Below are positions 61,917-63,447 of a DNA stretch of 63,447 bases, piece after piece. This DNA is from an uncultured Verrucomicrobiales bacterium (GTDB lineage: Bacteria > Verrucomicrobiota > Verrucomicrobiia > Verrucomicrobiales > DEV007). Location of the stretch: positions 1-63,447 of the forward strand of contig CALAHF010000226.1 in the NCBI GenBank assembly GCA_937891465.1, given 5' to 3'. The notes beneath the pieces were generated by a model that worked only from the letters and a program-made list of their open reading frames with translations, searched no databases and was not told where the DNA came from. How positions within the stretch are numbered: position 1 is the stretch's first letter; every line of letters starts with the position of its first letter. The position numbers and the translations under genes were made by a program.

Positions 61917-63447
61917 TCACTCTTCGTGGGTATCGATTTCTCCGGTGAACTGCCCGGGATTTTTTTCCCGAAGTATTTTCAATGCCTCCGCCTTTGAAAC
62001 CGGAAGCGCCTCGCTCTCGTCGAGCCCCGGAGTTCGCGACAATTCAAGAGCGCAATGATTCAGGTAGAGCTGCTCGGGCGTGGGAGGCGTTTCAAACTCT
62101 TCAAACGACGACCAGGTCATTGTACCTCCTTGAAGTCTGTAGGCGGTTTCGAACGGGTCGCTATCGTTAAATCGATAAGTGAATTTGAATAGATAGAGCG
62201 GCACTTTTTCCTCAAGTAGCGGCCAAAAAATCTCGCGCGTATCAAACGGCTCAATCGTCTCCGGCGCGCCACCAAGTCCATTTGGATGACTAAGCCATTC
62301 CATCATGGCCGCCTTCGCCGCGAAGTCGGGTTCGAGCGCCGCCGCGGGGATGTCGGCTTCGTGATCCAATTCGATCAAATAGTTTTTTGCGGTCTCCGAC
62401 CAATAGGGTTTTAAGGTGGCATCCTGGAGAACTTTGAGCCCTCGCTTTGCCTCCGCGCTTTTCACTTCTGCCCACGCCGTTTCCAGTTGAATGTCATATC
62501 CAGGATGGGCGTAGCCAAGTTCGAAGGCACTATTACTACTTTTGTGTTTGATGAACCCGAGTGCGAGCGCAGCTGAAAACGAGTGATCCATTTCATCAGG
62601 GCCCACAGGTTGGAGCCATTTTTTCAGCTGCTCAATCCCCTGTTCTGAGTCAAAGAAATGGAGGTTGTCCGGCTCGACTTCAAAGAATAAATCATTGTTC
62701 CATTCGAGCGATCGTGCTCCCATCATTCCAGTTGGTGGACTCTTTCGAAGCAGGATATCAACGGGTTCGAAGGTGGGAAGTTCGGGATCTAATGAAGAAA
62801 AGACCTCACTCCAAATCGAAGATTCCGCACCGAAATTTGAGGCAATCAATTCCGCAACCAATTCACCAGATTCCTCAGTCCCTACATTCATCAGGGTATC
62901 AAGTGTCCACACAGTGAAGTTTACAGTCTCTTCCGACTGCTGCGATTTTCGTGTAGCCACACTGCGAACATAATCATGGAAAAGAGGCACTATCTCTGTT
63001 TCAAACTGCCGAATAATCGATTCTTCCTCGATGTTGTAACCGAGATCGACCAGGTCAGAAATTCTCTGAGTTGCGGCAACCGAATCAACTTTGGCCAACC
63101 GCTTCACGGCTGCCTTTAGCTGCGCGATATCTGCTGCCGTTGTCGGGGCGGCATCCACACTAAGGTTACTCAAGACGCCTTTCAGATCTTCCGGACTTCC
63201 ACTTCGCGCCAGCTATTCGGCAACTTCTGAAGCTAACGAAATGTCGTTCAATACCTTCCAGGCAGACTCTATTTCGGCCGAGGTGAAACTAATCTTGCAG
63301 GACTCTCCGGTATCTTCGAGAATTTTTTTCTGCAATCAATCCAGTCGTCGATGCGAGAATGTTGAAGTGGTCACCTTCCGCAACTGAGAAGGCGGTAAAC
63401 GGTGTTCCCGTTGCGTTGGCCCGAGTCTGCATCGTATCAGCATCGTA
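61917..63447 (-). pseudogene. Alpha/beta hydrolase C-terminus fused to a long helical domain, broken near its 5' part
   Basis: The far 5' part (beyond 63330) reads VAEGDHFNILAS, the GDHFNI block carrying the catalytic His of alpha/beta hydrolases/prolyl-oligopeptidase-like proteins. A run of seven T at 63323-63329 (A7 on the coding strand) shifts the frame. The shifted frame reads ILEDTGESCKISFTSAEIES and LASEVAE, then meets TAG at 63213-63215. From 63173 down to 61917 it is open for 418 codons, mostly helical and acidic, ending GEIDTHEE, with no family recognised. Frameshift plus stop imply decay, unless the A7 is an assembly error. Confidence 0.65.

Noticed and set aside
62400-62412. CAATAGGGT inside the hydrolase tail gene
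   Set aside because: A lone half-site encoded by the ordinary codons for PYW; no partner arm nearby.
34029-63215. Stop-codon recoding (selenocysteine or a changed code) as an explanation for in-frame stops
   Set aside because: All three stop types occur as internal stops and also as normal gene ends; no SECIS-like structure was seen.
1-63447. CRISPR array, tRNA or rRNA genes
   Set aside because: No regularly spaced direct repeats and no cloverleaf or rRNA-like segments were found by eye; a tRNAscan or CRISPR search would settle it.

Overview
The window looks like chromosomal DNA of a Verrucomicrobiota bacterium, probably Verrucomicrobiales. This is inference from gene content, with no rRNA or marker tree. 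The evidence is: sulfatases with CxPSR sites; neutral-ceramidase-like, DUF1080, SGNH and SASA esterase families; xylose isomerase divergent from a XylR-type AraC regulator; a PilB-type ATPase followed by many prepilins; FAS1 proteins; a DUF3127 protein; and start codons that mostly lack a clear Shine-Dalgarno. A planctomycete is the main alternative. I saw no tRNA, rRNA, IS element, prophage or CRISPR array.

Layout: 0-4.3 kb, YeiH-like exporter (partial), SGNH hydrolase, PhoD-like phosphatase, SASA esterase. 4.4-7 kb, small membrane protein and lipoprotein, EngB GTPase, and an S11 D,D-peptidase homologue without its catalytic motifs. 7.1-9.8 kb, xylA/xylR. 9.8-14 kb, GDP-fucose synthase, an orphan anti-sigma factor preceded by a 68-codon FAS1::sigma chimera, and a triple-FAS1 protein. 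14.2-23.2 kb, two large VWA proteins (one in a sigma-factor operon), DUF2071, DUF1080 and an AAC(6')-like acetyltransferase. 23.4-33 kb, two sulfatases, a ceramidase-like protein, DinG, DUF3127, and an aspartoacylase/glutamine-amidotransferase fusion. 33.4-40.3 kb, a ComEA-like protein, a broken hypothetical gene, TerC, a ceramidase-LamG protein and a Gly/Cys-tailed protein. 40.5-46 kb, the type IV pilus/pseudopilin locus: a broken response regulator, PilB and five prepilin genes, two of them recent duplicates. 46.5-54.9 kb, a 3D-domain protein, PQQ propeller, AbiEii-like nucleotidyltransferase with a small partner, Gmd, Lrp plus aminotransferase, HDAC-like deacetylase and sugar nucleotidyltransferase. 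55-63.4 kb, a broken CPBP protease, an FtsX/LolD-type ABC exporter, several unrecognised envelope genes including a three-gene lipoprotein operon, and a broken alpha/beta hydrolase at the edge.

The most striking non-gene signal is a dispersed palindromic repeat of about 42 bp (arms with CAAnAGGGT and ACCCTATTG around GTTC-loop-GAAC). It occurs about a dozen times in 63 kb. Most copies sit a few bases after a stop codon. Two are long composite forms placed exactly 6 bases from a start codon, and one lies in frame inside a CPBP protease gene.

A second theme is gene breakage and rearrangement. Four genes carry in-frame stops (five stops in all), two of these also carry frameshifts, one sigma factor is fused to a FAS1 leader, and a pilin gene was tandemly duplicated by unequal exchange. 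Functionally, the window combines secreted degradation of sulfated or acetylated glycans, xylose use, GDP-fucose synthesis, a pilus/secretion machine and envelope stress-type regulation.
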